Shown here one piece after another: positions 41,259 to 51,445 of a DNA stretch of 64,000 nt; the first letter of the stretch is position 1; every line of letters begins with the position of its first letter. The stretch lies in NCBI GenBank assembly GCA_027923505.1, contig BROI01000003.1:248001-312000 (forward strand), in the 5' to 3' direction. Under the pieces are notes generated by a model. The model worked only from the letters and a program-made list of their open reading frames with translations. It was not told the DNA's origin and did no database searches. Both the position numbers and the translations under genes were made by a program. The stretch comes from Mayamaea pseudoterrestris. Its lineage: Eukaryota; Bacillariophyta; Bacillariophyceae; Sellaphorales; Sellaphoraceae.

Positions 41259-42419
41259 ATGATAGACGTCACACTGGTACTGCAAAAATTGCGCGACGGC
41301 GCGCCATCAATCACTCGCACAACAAGCGTTTCCATTGCTTCTGTTGACGCCCATCATTTGCGGATACCTTTACATCAAATGTCTGCTGCTGCCAACACTA
41401 GTGCGAGTGATGCATCGGGCAATGAAGATGTAGTGGACGAGGATGGTCTGCGTCGCTCGCTACGTGCTGCCATGCAGTACGTTCAATCGAACGAACCGCT
41501 CGAAGCAACATACAAGCCCTTACTGCTGAATAGTGCCATTACTCAACGTCGACCTGTACTCGTCAAGGACAAGCTATACAAACGACTAGGAAGTCAGCTG
41601 CGTCCGCGCGTTGAAGCCTTTCTGCAGCAGACGCAGGGCAAGGATCCGTTTGATCGCATTGCGCAGCGACAACCACTCGGAAACGAAGAAATGCGAGCAG
41701 CCTTTACACTTCGGGATGCCAAGGAGCATGAGCAACAAACATTATTGGAAGTAACACTGGCGAGTATGCCAAGACGAAATGGAATGGACCAGGAGACGCG
41801 TATGAAATACTTTGATGCCGTCGCCAAGGGATTGCAGAACAAGAAACCGCCGTCCACCTTTCGAGCGGCACCAGCAATAGCTTCCACCATTAGTGCGGCG
41901 GAGCAAACGGAGCAAGCCATTAAGAAAGCTGAATTGGAGCGAGAACGAGACTTGGCACGCCGAAGAGAGGAAGCTCGTCGTGAACGAGAGGAGGCTGAGC
42001 GACGAGTTCGTGATGGCGAGCAACAAAAGCGTAGAAGAGTCGAAACACCAAAGCAAGCCTTGCATCAATTATACTATCCACTATTTAAGGCACTATGGGA
42101 TACAGAGTTTCCGCAGTTGGGAGGAATTAATCCGTTTCGAATCGTCATTGATCGCGAAAACTGCGCCGCCGTCGGAGCACCGGATTACTTTTCGGTCATT
42201 ACAACTCCAATGAACTTGACTTACATTCAGCAAAAGGTGGATAATATGGAATACGACGTCTTGGCAGAATTCTTTGCAGACATTGATTTAATGATTAAGA
42301 ATTGCCTTCTTTACAATAGCGATCCCAAGAATCCCTACCACCAAGCAGCGCTGGAGCTCAAGAAGAAGTACATGCGCCTCGGCAAGAGTCTCGTCAAGAA
42401 GGTCAAGGGTAGAAAGTAA
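41259..42419 (+). CDS. Bromodomain protein
   Basis: A nuclear reader of acetyl-lysine in chromatin. Up to 386 residues from the ATG at 41259; an ATG at 41379 (MSAAANTSASDAS) is an equally good start. A conserved-looking helical region (about 60-195) contains VLVKDKLYKRLGSQLRPRVE. A highly charged coiled coil (about 215-265, RERDLARRREEARREREEAE) follows. The single C-terminal bromodomain has PDYFSVITTPMNLTYIQQKV, FADIDLMIKNCLLYNSD, with the acetyl-lysine Asn in LYNSD. It ends in a basic tail (KSLVKKVKGRK) that may bind DNA or direct nuclear import. No second bromodomain or ET domain, so not a standard BET protein. Confidence 0.9.
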   Translation: MIDVTLVLQKLRDGAPSITRTTSVSIASVDAHHLRIPLHQMSAAANTSASDASGNEDVVDEDGLRRSLRAAMQYVQSNEPLEATYKPLLLNSAITQRRPVLVKDKLYKRLGSQLRPRVEAFLQQTQGKDPFDRIAQRQPLGNEEMRAAFTLRDAKEHEQQTLLEVTLASMPRRNGMDQETRMKYFDAVAKGLQNKKPPSTFRAAPAIASTISAAEQTEQAIKKAELERERDLARRREEARREREEAERRVRDGEQQKRRRVETPKQALHQLYYPLFKALWDTEFPQLGGINPFRIVIDRENCAAVGAPDYFSVITTPMNLTYIQQKVDNMEYDVLAEFFADIDLMIKNCLLYNSDPKNPYHQAALELKKKYMRLGKSLVKKVKGRK

Positions 42420-42574
42420 TTATTTGATGTTATAAATGTCCGGTCAATGTTCATGTAGATCTGTTATCATCGGCATTCGTGCTTGACGAAAGGCACCAAC
42501 AGTGCATAACGCTCACGCCGTCCGTGCCATCGTCAACTGCATAGTTTCAAGTCCATTATGCTATCTCGCTCATA

Positions 42575-43483
42575 TCATAATACTCTTGCCTGCGGATGAG
42601 GCCAATCTTGTCGCTTTGTTTTGGAAAGCTTGACCAGTAATCGTTTGTTTCCCTTGGCCACTGACGTTTTGACAGTCACCACAGCGGCATATAGAGCTCG
42701 AATATGCAAGCGATACTCAACGTCAGTGCTCGTCGTCAGCGTCACCAATAGTCCCTTTTCCGTTAGTTCGCTTCGGTGGTCCAAGACTTGCAAGTCCCTC
42801 CAAGCAACCAAGTCACCATTCGGGAGTGGCAGTTGGTCAATACGAATGGTGCCAATCGTTGGCGTGTCGTCCCACAAGTATTTTGAAATAGGTATTATGG
42901 TTCGACTTGCTTTTTGAAGCTGCTCATCCTTCATTTGATCGTCGTTTGCGTCAGCGTTTGCAGCATGCGACTCTTGTGAATCGCTGCAAGCTGCAACTGG
43001 CTCCTCCAGCGATACCGCACTCCCATTTCGACTTAGCAACCGTGGACCATTCATGGTATAATCCTCCATGCGCAGTCCATCCTTGTAGCCTCCCGACGTT
43101 TTGGAATTGTTGTGAGCGTAATAGTAGCTTGATCCAAAGGGTTTCGCTTCTCCGGCGCCCGCCTTGTGGTTGAGTGAGGCTGGCGCCACTCCCTTGGCGA
43201 TGCGTTCCGCCCACACATCGACCGGTGCAGTACAAGATGTTACCGAAGGTGCAGGAGCAGCAGAAGATGATTTCGTATTGAATTGGCCTTGGCTCATCTT
43301 CTTGTCCCTCTTTTCCGGCTCCTCTAGCAATTGCTGCTTAATACACGATGAAAATGACGGTCGCTGGCGACGAAGGGCAAACGTTGACAAAACAAGGACT
43401 ATCAGTGCGACGAGAACGGCTGCTTCCGTAAGCGAGTACTCCAAATCCACGCCTTTCAACATATCCAGTAACGAGGTAGGCAT
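42575..43483 (-). CDS. Membrane-anchored protein with possible CS/p23-like domain
   Basis: A 302-residue protein with one N-terminal membrane segment (EAAVLVALIVLVLSTFAL), a long Ser/Ala-rich cytosolic linker, and a C-terminal domain (about 195-300): SKYLWDDTPTIGTIRIDQL, LLVTLTTSTDVEYRLHIRAL, KGNKRLLVKLSKTKRQDWPH. The order and spacing of beta strands resemble a CS (p23/Sgt1) co-chaperone domain, which is a fold impression only. TTTACCGGT lies about 120 bp upstream of the start. Function unknown. Confidence 0.65.
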   Translation of the reverse strand: MPTSLLDMLKGVDLEYSLTEAAVLVALIVLVLSTFALRRQRPSFSSCIKQQLLEEPEKRDKKMSQGQFNTKSSSAAPAPSVTSCTAPVDVWAERIAKGVAPASLNHKAGAGEAKPFGSSYYYAHNNSKTSGGYKDGLRMEDYTMNGPRLLSRNGSAVSLEEPVAACSDSQESHAANADANDDQMKDEQLQKASRTIIPISKYLWDDTPTIGTIRIDQLPLPNGDLVAWRDLQVLDHRSELTEKGLLVTLTTSTDVEYRLHIRALYAAVVTVKTSVAKGNKRLLVKLSKTKRQDWPHPQARVL

Positions 43484-43781
43484 GGTACAAGCATTTGCAT
43501 CAGACGATCAATGCCAAAGAGGCATCGATTTTAAAAATTGTCGGCTCGTGGCGATGTCACAGTCAGTAACGATACGAGATGACAATTTAGCTACTGTACC
43601 TTTACCGGTATGCGATGCTGGGGGTCGCATCATCTATAACATAACATACTTTTAACATCATCATTTGCAAACAAAACGTATGTTATTCAAGTTAATCTTC
43701 GCCGTCATTCTCTCTTCTAGCCTGCAGCGTCGTGGAATCCGACTCGAATCCGGCGTCCTCGCGTCTTCTCCAACAACGACT

Positions 43782-44822
43782 CTACTTTTCGCTTGCTACA
43801 TTGAACAGACACGGCATGGCGTCAAAGGTATGCGGTGGAGGAAGACTATCCTCCTTGCTCAATTCCTCCGCCGGCACATTGTTTCGCTCAAAGATGCAAA
43901 TGTGCATCTCGCAGTGCACACTCTGCATGAACTTGTGAATCGTTGGAAAGCACAATTGATCCGGACTAGCTGGATCACCGCAGTAGTGAACATCCTTGAA
44001 CACTTGCGGCAAAAAGTGTTTGCGAAAGTCAACCGCATTGGATAAAGCAATCGGTTCAATGTCTTCCATCACCAGCAAACCACCTGGCTCCAGGCGCGGA
44101 AACCAGAAAAAGACCGACTTGGCCATGTGCTCGGAGATGTGTGAGCCATCGTCAATGACCAGCTTGAGTGGAGGTGCGTTGGGAGACTGGCGCATGTCGC
44201 GCCACACGCGCACGAGAGTATCGTAGTCGGTGGCGTCACCGCAGTGGAGACGGTTCGAGTCAATGAGTTGCTGGTAGTTTTCATGCTCGGTGCAAAGATT
44301 TTCAAACGGCCACTTGCCTTCCTCTCTCGGTCCAGGTGGGAGGCAGGAGATTTCTAGCGAGTGCACCTCCGCCTTGGGCATGAATTGTTTGAAGGCATCG
44401 TGGCCATGTCCCCTCTGAAAGCCAATTTCCAGCATTTGAAACGGCTCGACATTGTTTCCGGAGAGCAGTGGTCCAAGTCTCGCATTGTACATGGTATGGT
44501 AGTAGTGGTCGATTCCGGTGCGGCACTTTGGTTCCGCCATGGCCGGCTGTTGGCATTGCGTGATATTTTTCATGCATGCGTAAAAGCTACCGGGTCCTCT
44601 CACCTTGTCGGTGCCAGTTGTGAGACCAATCGCTTCAAAGTCGAAACCTCGTTGATATGATGAATGTTTGTTCAGCGTGACTGCCGGCGGATCGGCGGAG
44701 CGTAGATTGCGGCTGCGGGTGTGAACGGTCAACATTGCGATTGTAACAATCAGCAGGATTGGGATTGCAATCCATCCCTTGCCGTAGCTAGGGCTAGGAT
44801 GTCGTGAGAATGTTTTTGTCAT
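43782..44822 (-). CDS. Type II membrane protein with class I SAM-dependent methyltransferase domain
   Basis: A 346-residue protein with an N-terminal anchor (WIAIPILLIVTIAMLTV), so the catalytic domain should face the Golgi or ER lumen. The Rossmann methyltransferase domain resembles the macrocin/mycinamicin O-methyltransferase group: GFDFEAIGLTTGTDK, HYYHTMYNARLGPLL, motif I MLEIGFQRGHGHDAF, HSLEIS for the SAM acidic residue, LVIDDGSHISEHMAKSVFFW, PGGLLVMEDIEP. The Asp/Glu/His in IDDGSH and MEDIE match metal-site residues of that group. A sugar or glycan O-methyltransferase is plausible; methylated glycans are common in algae, but the substrate is not known. Confidence 0.8.
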   Translation of the reverse strand: MTKTFSRHPSPSYGKGWIAIPILLIVTIAMLTVHTRSRNLRSADPPAVTLNKHSSYQRGFDFEAIGLTTGTDKVRGPGSFYACMKNITQCQQPAMAEPKCRTGIDHYYHTMYNARLGPLLSGNNVEPFQMLEIGFQRGHGHDAFKQFMPKAEVHSLEISCLPPGPREEGKWPFENLCTEHENYQQLIDSNRLHCGDATDYDTLVRVWRDMRQSPNAPPLKLVIDDGSHISEHMAKSVFFWFPRLEPGGLLVMEDIEPIALSNAVDFRKHFLPQVFKDVHYCGDPASPDQLCFPTIHKFMQSVHCEMHICIFERNNVPAEELSKEDSLPPPHTFDAMPCLFNVASEK

Positions 44823-45128
44823 GGCTCAATCGTCGGAATGGTATGCTATCTTGTGAGATTTACTGCTCTTGGATCTCTTCCAGAAAAGTTTGGCGAGAGT
44901 TGTTGACGCACTTTGAGTCGATCGTTGGCCGACGAGTCGTTGGAAAGCCGGGCCCGCGCGCGTCTATTCAGTGGTGATGTGACAGACTTTTCAACTGGTT
45001 TTCAATAGTGCATCGCAAGAAAGTTGCGACTGGTCCCACAAAATACTGCATGGCATCAACGATGGATTTTGATACTGTACCAATGCTCCATGTAATCAAC
45101 AATTTGCAACTATCTCAGTGATCGCTTC
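44823..45128. other. Divergent promoter region
   Basis: A 306-bp gap between the methyltransferase (minus) and the METTL16-like gene (plus). No gene or clear control motif was recognised. Confidence 0.4.
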
Positions 45129-46667
45129 ATGAGCCAGAATTTGAAACGCAAGAGAGATCCCGCTGCCGAAGTATTGTTCGAATCGCTGGTGTCTCCCAAC
45201 TTTGACGAGCTAGCGCGCCGGTTTCCCGACTTTGGCCGCGCCTACCAAGACGTCCTTGGCGAGCAACACGCCAGAGGTGGCCACTTTTCATCCTTTGTCA
45301 CGCAGGAATTTAGCACAACTCTCACCAAAGCGTTGCTGCATGTTCACTGGAATTTGGCGCTGACGCACATGCCAAACGACAGGTTGTGTCCACCCGTTCC
45401 GAACCGATTCTTCTTCGTCAAATGGATGCTACAACATGTCATGCCTTGTACGAGAAAACATTTTCACGTGAGTCGTTGTTTGACGCACACTTGTCTCGAC
45501 ATTGGAACTGGTGCATCCGCCATTTACCCGCTACTGCTAGCCGGAGAACTACGGCGGACGGAGGCTGAGGCACTTTACCAAATTTACGCGACCGACATTG
45601 ATGCCGCATCAGTCGCACTGGCGCGAGAAAATGTTGGCAGCAATCATTTCGAATCGCAAATACACGTGCTGCATGTTTCCAATGGCACCAACGCGCAAGA
45701 GCGGCAGCAACTGCCGCACGGACCGCTTCGCAACAGTCTACATTGCCTGCCGGTGCAGCATCGCACGCTCGACTTTTGCATGACCAATCCTCCCTTTTTT
45801 GACGACGCTGGCATGCTGCAGGAGCCTCGACAAGGCGACGGCCGAAATAGAACCAACATGTCAGGGTCGGAAGGGAGTTTTCCTGGAGGTGAAGTTGCCT
45901 TTTGCTTGGACATGTTTGTTGACGGCCTTTTGCTGTGGATGAATCACGTGCGAGATGCTCGACTGCCTCCACCACCTCTATGGTCAGCCTGCATGTGCGG
46001 TAAAAAGTCGACGTATTTGCAGCTAAAGGCAATATTGACGCAAGTGCTGGGTCCAGGACATGTCATGGCGGCCGAGTTTGGACCCGGTCACTTGACTCGA
46101 TGGTTCCTGGCCTGGACCTTTGAGCAACCCAAAATTGATTCGCCGCTTGCCAAGCATGGAAGCGAATTAACATTCAATGTTGGAATTGCAGATAGCGGTC
46201 ATGCTTGTCAGGATGTAGCAGAGCGTCTCGAGGTGTACTTTAGCGAGCTTCCGGATGCCAATTTTACAATGGACAAATGCGTCGGAGCAACAGATGCAAT
46301 ACGTATACATGTATGTGAAAGTTTGGGTACATTGACGCCAACAATGTCGAATGAAGAGGAACAAACGCATCAGCTCCCGCCAAAAGTGCAGACAGCGATT
46401 GCTGAAATGGACTCGCATTTCCGACAACGATTAGCTCCACCCGAGGGAGAATCTCTCATGATCATTACCCTTGCGATGAAACCTCTGCAATCTACCATTG
46501 TATCCGTCCACGTTGAGTGTTACGCGCATTCAGCCAGAAGCAGACTCTTGTTGGACAAGATTCGAAGCCAATTAGCAGGCGAAATTTGTCGGACCAATCG
46601 TCGTTGGAGGCGTCGGCTCAAGCAGCAGCACCAGCACTCCACTGATGAAGCAATGGTCACTGACTAA
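45129..46667 (+). CDS. METTL16/RlmF-type RNA N6-adenosine methyltransferase
   Basis: Transfers methyl from S-adenosylmethionine to N6 of adenosine; eukaryotic METTL16 acts on U6 snRNA, the bacterial homologue RlmF on 23S rRNA. A 512-residue single exon. Family features in order: FESLVSPNFDELARRFPDFG at the N-terminus, the SAM-binding LDIGTGASAIYPLLLAG, YATDIDAASVALARENV, and the catalytic NPPF tetrapeptide within DFCMTNPPFFDDAG. Then CMCGKKSTYLQLKAIL and TRWFLAWTF, both typical of the DUF890 group. The C-terminal 150 residues are less conserved, perhaps corresponding to the vertebrate-conserved RNA-binding part, but I cannot align them. U6 as target is inferred by homology; nuclear location expected. 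Confidence 0.93.
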   Translation: MSQNLKRKRDPAAEVLFESLVSPNFDELARRFPDFGRAYQDVLGEQHARGGHFSSFVTQEFSTTLTKALLHVHWNLALTHMPNDRLCPPVPNRFFFVKWMLQHVMPCTRKHFHVSRCLTHTCLDIGTGASAIYPLLLAGELRRTEAEALYQIYATDIDAASVALARENVGSNHFESQIHVLHVSNGTNAQERQQLPHGPLRNSLHCLPVQHRTLDFCMTNPPFFDDAGMLQEPRQGDGRNRTNMSGSEGSFPGGEVAFCLDMFVDGLLLWMNHVRDARLPPPPLWSACMCGKKSTYLQLKAILTQVLGPGHVMAAEFGPGHLTRWFLAWTFEQPKIDSPLAKHGSELTFNVGIADSGHACQDVAERLEVYFSELPDANFTMDKCVGATDAIRIHVCESLGTLTPTMSNEEEQTHQLPPKVQTAIAEMDSHFRQRLAPPEGESLMIITLAMKPLQSTIVSVHVECYAHSARSRLLLDKIRSQLAGEICRTNRRWRRRLKQQHQHSTDEAMVTD

Positions 46668-46821
46668 AATGAAGTTAATACTCGCAGACAGTAGTTTTTA
46701 ATTAATATACATGTATTCGATAGTAATAAAAAGCACGGTGATCTATATACATGTATAACATATAACAATGTACAGGTTTCGTCGAAATTGTGTTGGTGCG
46801 TCGACGCCATGTTTTAATTAG

Positions 46822-48365
46822 CTATGCTGCGACGCGTAGCTTCCGAATGTCTTGTACAAACTTGACTGTAGATGAGTAGAAGAGAAAAGCAGGTGAGTCG
46901 ACCGTAGTAGACACAACTTTTGGTACACACAACAATAGTTTTACTTGTACATACCTGCGCCTTTGACACCAAACCGTTCCGCCAGCATGGACGGAACGGA
47001 ACTGGAGGCTGCATGCGTAATGGATGTCAGGATACACGAGTCTTGGTCGTCAGAAATTGGCTCAATGAGGTTGACGCCAAGCAAAATGTCGGAACGACCT
47101 GCGTTCGACAAATCTTGATTGTCAAAGTACGCTTGGCCACCAACGGCGCGACTTACAACTAGCCATGCTCCCTGGTCCAGTGGTTTTGCGTGCAATAGTG
47201 TCACGCCAACGAGAGCGGAACCGACTGGAGGCTGCACCTTGTTCTTGACAATCTTGGTCGTTCCACTGATACTTTCACTTGCTGCTTTCTTGTTCGATCT
47301 TATTTGAGCAGCTGCATCTGAACTATCATGGATCCAGCAATCAATTCGACCAATGCTCCAAGGATTATATGTTTTTATTCTTGACGAGTCGAGGAGCAAA
47401 TCTTTTAGTTCGACCGGCGAAAGCGGTATCCGTGATTGCGACTTGATTAGGGGAACATCGGCTCCATGATAATGGCTGCTGCCTTGTTTGGCGCGCCCCG
47501 TCCATACGTGAATCGTTTCAGAGTCGTTCGCGTCAAAAGAAGCACCATGCTTGCCATATTCCTTCCAATCAATCCATTCGCCGCCGTTTAAACTGCGAAT
47601 TAGTTTTTCGCCCATGCTGGTCAATCCTTCCACTAGGTCTGGGTGTTTTTGAAATTCGTTTCCTGTCAGCGACTCCCATACACTTGCAAGCATGAGAGGT
47701 TCCGTCAATGATTGTTTTATAACGTCTTGTTGTATTGATGATGAAGAATCTGGTGATTGATACACTTCCATTAAATCGATGTGTACGTCGACTTGCTTGT
47801 TGTCACTGCTACGCCGTTTCCGCCGTCGCAGTTGCGGCGCTGCAGCCACCAAGCGAGACAGCAATGACGGCAAAGGCAACGATGTTTTGGCCGATTGGCG
47901 AAGATGATGAGCCACTTCCTCCTGCGTCACGACGGTGGAAAGGTGCGCTTGGTAGTCAAAGGCCACACGCGTGGAGGACTTGGAGCGGTGAAGCTGCATG
48001 TACTGATGGATCCTTCTCCATATCGGTACTCTCTTGTATGGAGAATTACTTTGTGTAAAGCCGTCATGTATTACGATTTGTCTGTCATGATTGTCATGCC
48101 AATCGAATCTTCCAATCGATACGTAGTTTCCAGCAATCTCACCACTTTGGTAAGATGATCGTATTGCCGACACCATGACGCATAGGATTGTCAGCAATAC
48201 AATTCTGCCTCGCCTTGTCGAAGCGACCATGAATATAAAGGGCACGGCAATCATGGTAATGATGTATAAAATATGATGAGAATTGTTTGTTGCATGGATG
48301 ATGACTCTTCGAGTCGTCGCAGCTGCGCTGTCGGAGGGTGCTGCGGTGTTCGCTAAAAACATCAA
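46822..48365 (-). CDS. START-like lipid-binding domain protein
   Basis: Two exons, 48365-46955 and 46865-46822, with an 89-bp GT-AG intron, giving 484 residues. The last exon encodes only 14 residues plus stop (KFVQDIRKLRVAA), which complete a helix as at the end of START domains; without splicing the frame ends after GAGMYK. N-terminal hydrophobic helices (ILYIITMIAVPFIFMVA, GRIVLLTILCVMVSAI) suggest a membrane anchor. The C-terminal 230 residues look like a START domain: SIGRIDCWIHDSS, VGSALVGVTLLHAKPLDQGA, GAWLVVSRAVGG, SDILLGVNLIEPI, LTSITHA. Probable role is lipid binding or transfer at a membrane; ligand unknown. Several start codons are possible. Confidence 0.72.
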
Positions 48366-48611
48366 CGGAATCGCAGCGGCGTTGCAAGAAGTTTTGTCGT
48401 TGCGGTACTCGGTGCGACTCTCACACTACACCGCGTCAATATTTCGTTAGCTCGGCGCATCAGTTGACATACAATATACAAGCCATTATAACGTTACAGC
48501 TACCCGGTGCAGTGCACTAGATTAGCATATACAGTGCACGATATGCAGTAGCAATTTCAACATCATTGGTAGTTGGTAGGCTCGTCTTCGGGATTTATCG
48601 CGGGCCTAGCG

Positions 48612-51269
48612 TTATCTACCCTTGTTGCTTCTGTCAACAGAGTCATCGGATGCCATTTCAAGGACACCGGATTCAATATCAAAGGGTTGCTCCACAATGG
48701 CTTCCGCCGAATCTAAGAGACCCGTCGAGCCAGAATCCCTCTCAAAGTGGCTAGAAGGTCCCAAGTCGCTGCTCCCATGCTCATCAGAGTTTGAAACGGT
48801 CGCATTTTCGTACAAGGGAAGTGCTTGTATCTGACCATGATTGTCCGCAAGTTGTGGATTGAATAATGTTTCGGCACTCATGATACGTCGCATTCCAAAT
48901 CGTTGGAAAAAATTAATGCCAGAGCTCTTGCGAAGCACCTTGTGGGGCGATGCCGGATCCTTCTTGATGTGCTCTGCTGTTGAGTCCCTCCCTTGTTCAT
49001 GCTGCGCGTCGCTCAACGAATCTTGAATGCTCGAGTCGTCAGATCCATTCTTGATTTTGCGTCGCAGTAAGTCGTGTTCTATCTCAATGTGCAAATTCAA
49101 AAGCTCTTCCTCCTTGCGATGCTTGAGTCTTGCCTTTCTCCTCTCCAGCGCCCGCCGCCGATCCTCCTCCTGATCTAACGACTCCTGCCAGTAGCCATAC
49201 ATTTCTGCGCCCAAGTAGTTCTTTGGCGACCACTCGAGCGTCTTCATGAAACGCTTAAAGTGAAAGGCAACTTGTGACGGTTGCGCATGTAAATCAAAAC
49301 CCAAAGCTGCAAAGACTCCCCATTCGGCGTCAAAAAGCTGCTTCAAACCAATTTCCCATTCTTGCGTAAAAAATTCCAGCAGCGACGCAAACATGGTGCT
49401 GCCTCGATTGTTCGGTCTGACGAATGAAGTGAATCGATTAGCTTTACCTTCTCCGTCATGATTGATCCCGGCTTCAGGCACTTGCATGACCAAGCTAACA
49501 TTTGGTTCATTTAGCTTGGACGCAAGTAGTAAACAAGCTGCAAACGCGAGCCGTCGATTTGACTTGTCTACTCGACAGTCAAGACAGAGTCTTTCAAAGT
49601 TAACACATGCCAACGACACGGTGCCAATCTCAATGTTAGCCTTGACAGCAACCTGCAAGGCTTGGTGCTTCAACGATCGAATCTTGGACAAGGTCAATGA
49701 TGGTGGCATGCGAACTTGCTTCTCAGTAGGCAGCTTCTCACTGTGAGTGTTGTTTGCAGTTGGATCCGACGAAAGTGACGATGCCGTCGATGATTGCCGC
49801 TTCCTAGTTTTTATTGGCGTTGCCATACTCTCCTTTTCTTCCTCATCTTCATCCTGTATAGGTTCCGTCAGCACATAATTCCCGTTGATAACTCGAGCTC
49901 CAATGTATTTAAGCGCAGACTTGGATGGTTCCCACCCATCAAAGCGCTCCCGAAATTGCTTGTTCAAATCGGCCTTTAACAAAGCAGGCTCAACAAATTG
50001 AATCGTTGAAGCAATAATGGGTCCAATCACACGGTCTCCCACCATGACGTTGCGATGTCGCCCCAGCACCATGTCTGGATCGTCCAGTATACCAGGGACA
50101 TAGACATCCGAATCTTCGCTGCTCAATGATGTATCATCATCGTCATAATCATTCTCACTGTCATCTTCATTGTCTCCATTTTTGCGCAAAACAAAGCGAT
50201 TAAAAGCTCCATGGTGCTTTTCGTGCTCCTTGTACTCTTTGCGCGGCAACAAACTTCGATAGGAAATTCCGCGCCAGTCGCCTCGCGAAGGAATGCGAAA
50301 CTCTGATCCACCCCCTCCGCAAGCTTCGAGTTTGAGGCGGCGCAGTTGAGCTTCCTCTCGCTTCGGCTCATATCGAACAATGCTCATGAGACTAACTGGG
50401 TAGCTGCCACTGGCACTGAAAAACAAGCGTCCGTCCAGTAAAGGAGGTTGGTAATCGCGTACTGACGAGCTCGAGGTATTAGCTGGTGTCTTGGACACTG
50501 CACCACTACTTGCAACAGTCGTTTTGACAGTTCCACCATGTGCCGTCTGTTTCTCCCACTCCCTCAAAGCCGCCATGCGGGCAATGGTTCGCTGCTTGGT
50601 CAGGGAACTGGTGGTGACCGGCACGCTGATGCGAATGGCATCGTCTCCTTCCAAACGTCGGCCAGGAGTGTACGTGAGACTGCTCGGCTGTATCTTGTCG
50701 CGGCGAGTAGGTCCTTCCAATAGCAAATGCTGCTGAATGGATGTTTCTGATGAATTGTGGTGACTACTGTTACTGGGATTGTTGTTATAGTGTCTGCCAT
50801 GACGCTGCAATAGACTGCCAGTGATCCACTTTTCCCACCACTTTCCTTGAAAGTCTCCTGGTTTCAAAATAGATGCTTGTCGATTATGTTCTTGCTTACT
50901 TCGCGAGCGAGCTAGTATTCGATGGTCGCTGCTGCGGTGATTGTTTTCGTCGCTGCTGCTTGTGCTTTCGTATTCCTCCTGCTGCTTGGTTTGCTGCAAA
51001 TAACCGTCGCGGACAATCTTAGCTTCGGCTTGCAGCGGGATATTTAACAAAAAGTCTAGAGCAGCAATATCTCTCGTGACCCATTTGTTTTCGGCAACTC
51101 GATAGAGGCGCTTGTTGGCTTGTGGGGGTTGCTGTTGAGTGATGCTCGATGTCGGCGCAGCGACGAATGGCAATGCATGACGGCTATTCGAGCTAATACT
51201 AATATTGCGGTCGTCTAGTGTATCATCTGCTGGATGATGATCAAGTATTACAGCTTCTGGAACATCCAT
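48612..51269 (-). CDS. CABLES-like protein with cyclin box
   Basis: An 885-residue intronless protein. The C-terminal third contains a divergent cyclin box like that of CABLES (CDK5 and ABL1 enzyme substrate): LTLSKIRSLKHQALQVAVKA, GTVSLACVNFERLCLDCRVD, NRRLAFAACLLLASKLNEPN and EWGVFAALGFDLHAQPSQVAFHF. Animal CABLES proteins link cyclin-dependent kinases to tyrosine kinases; in algae a partner cannot be named. The N-terminal half is Ser/Gln-rich and probably disordered, with conserved-looking patches (NKWVTRDIAALDFLLNIPL; YKPK-type RYEPKREEAQLRRLKLEA). A charged coiled coil (RRRALERRKARLKHRKEEEL) follows the cyclin box. The start at 51269 lies 176 bp from the divergent SLC44 gene. Confidence 0.82.
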   Translation of the reverse strand: MDVPEAVILDHHPADDTLDDRNISISSNSRHALPFVAAPTSSITQQQPPQANKRLYRVAENKWVTRDIAALDFLLNIPLQAEAKIVRDGYLQQTKQQEEYESTSSSDENNHRSSDHRILARSRSKQEHNRQASILKPGDFQGKWWEKWITGSLLQRHGRHYNNNPSNSSHHNSSETSIQQHLLLEGPTRRDKIQPSSLTYTPGRRLEGDDAIRISVPVTTSSLTKQRTIARMAALREWEKQTAHGGTVKTTVASSGAVSKTPANTSSSSVRDYQPPLLDGRLFFSASGSYPVSLMSIVRYEPKREEAQLRRLKLEACGGGGSEFRIPSRGDWRGISYRSLLPRKEYKEHEKHHGAFNRFVLRKNGDNEDDSENDYDDDDTSLSSEDSDVYVPGILDDPDMVLGRHRNVMVGDRVIGPIIASTIQFVEPALLKADLNKQFRERFDGWEPSKSALKYIGARVINGNYVLTEPIQDEDEEEKESMATPIKTRKRQSSTASSLSSDPTANNTHSEKLPTEKQVRMPPSLTLSKIRSLKHQALQVAVKANIEIGTVSLACVNFERLCLDCRVDKSNRRLAFAACLLLASKLNEPNVSLVMQVPEAGINHDGEGKANRFTSFVRPNNRGSTMFASLLEFFTQEWEIGLKQLFDAEWGVFAALGFDLHAQPSQVAFHFKRFMKTLEWSPKNYLGAEMYGYWQESLDQEEDRRRALERRKARLKHRKEEELLNLHIEIEHDLLRRKIKNGSDDSSIQDSLSDAQHEQGRDSTAEHIKKDPASPHKVLRKSSGINFFQRFGMRRIMSAETLFNPQLADNHGQIQALPLYENATVSNSDEHGSSDLGPSSHFERDSGSTGLLDSAEAIVEQPFDIESGVLEMASDDSVDRSNKGR

Positions 51270-51445
51270 GGCACATTTATAGGCGACAGAAAGTTCAGTT
51301 GTAGGGTGATTCGACGGCGCGGATCTTCATGGTCGTCGAGTAATTCTGATGAGTAACGCTGCGATTCGTTAAAATTGTAGCACAATGAGCCAAAGAGTAC
51401 ACAAGACGGAAGGCTATTGCCACGCCAAAATGCAAAGCACATTAG

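Noticed and set aside
43664-44045. Plus-strand 126-codon frame overlapping the methyltransferase 3' end
   Set aside because: It is antisense to conserved residues of the minus-strand methyltransferase and has no motif.
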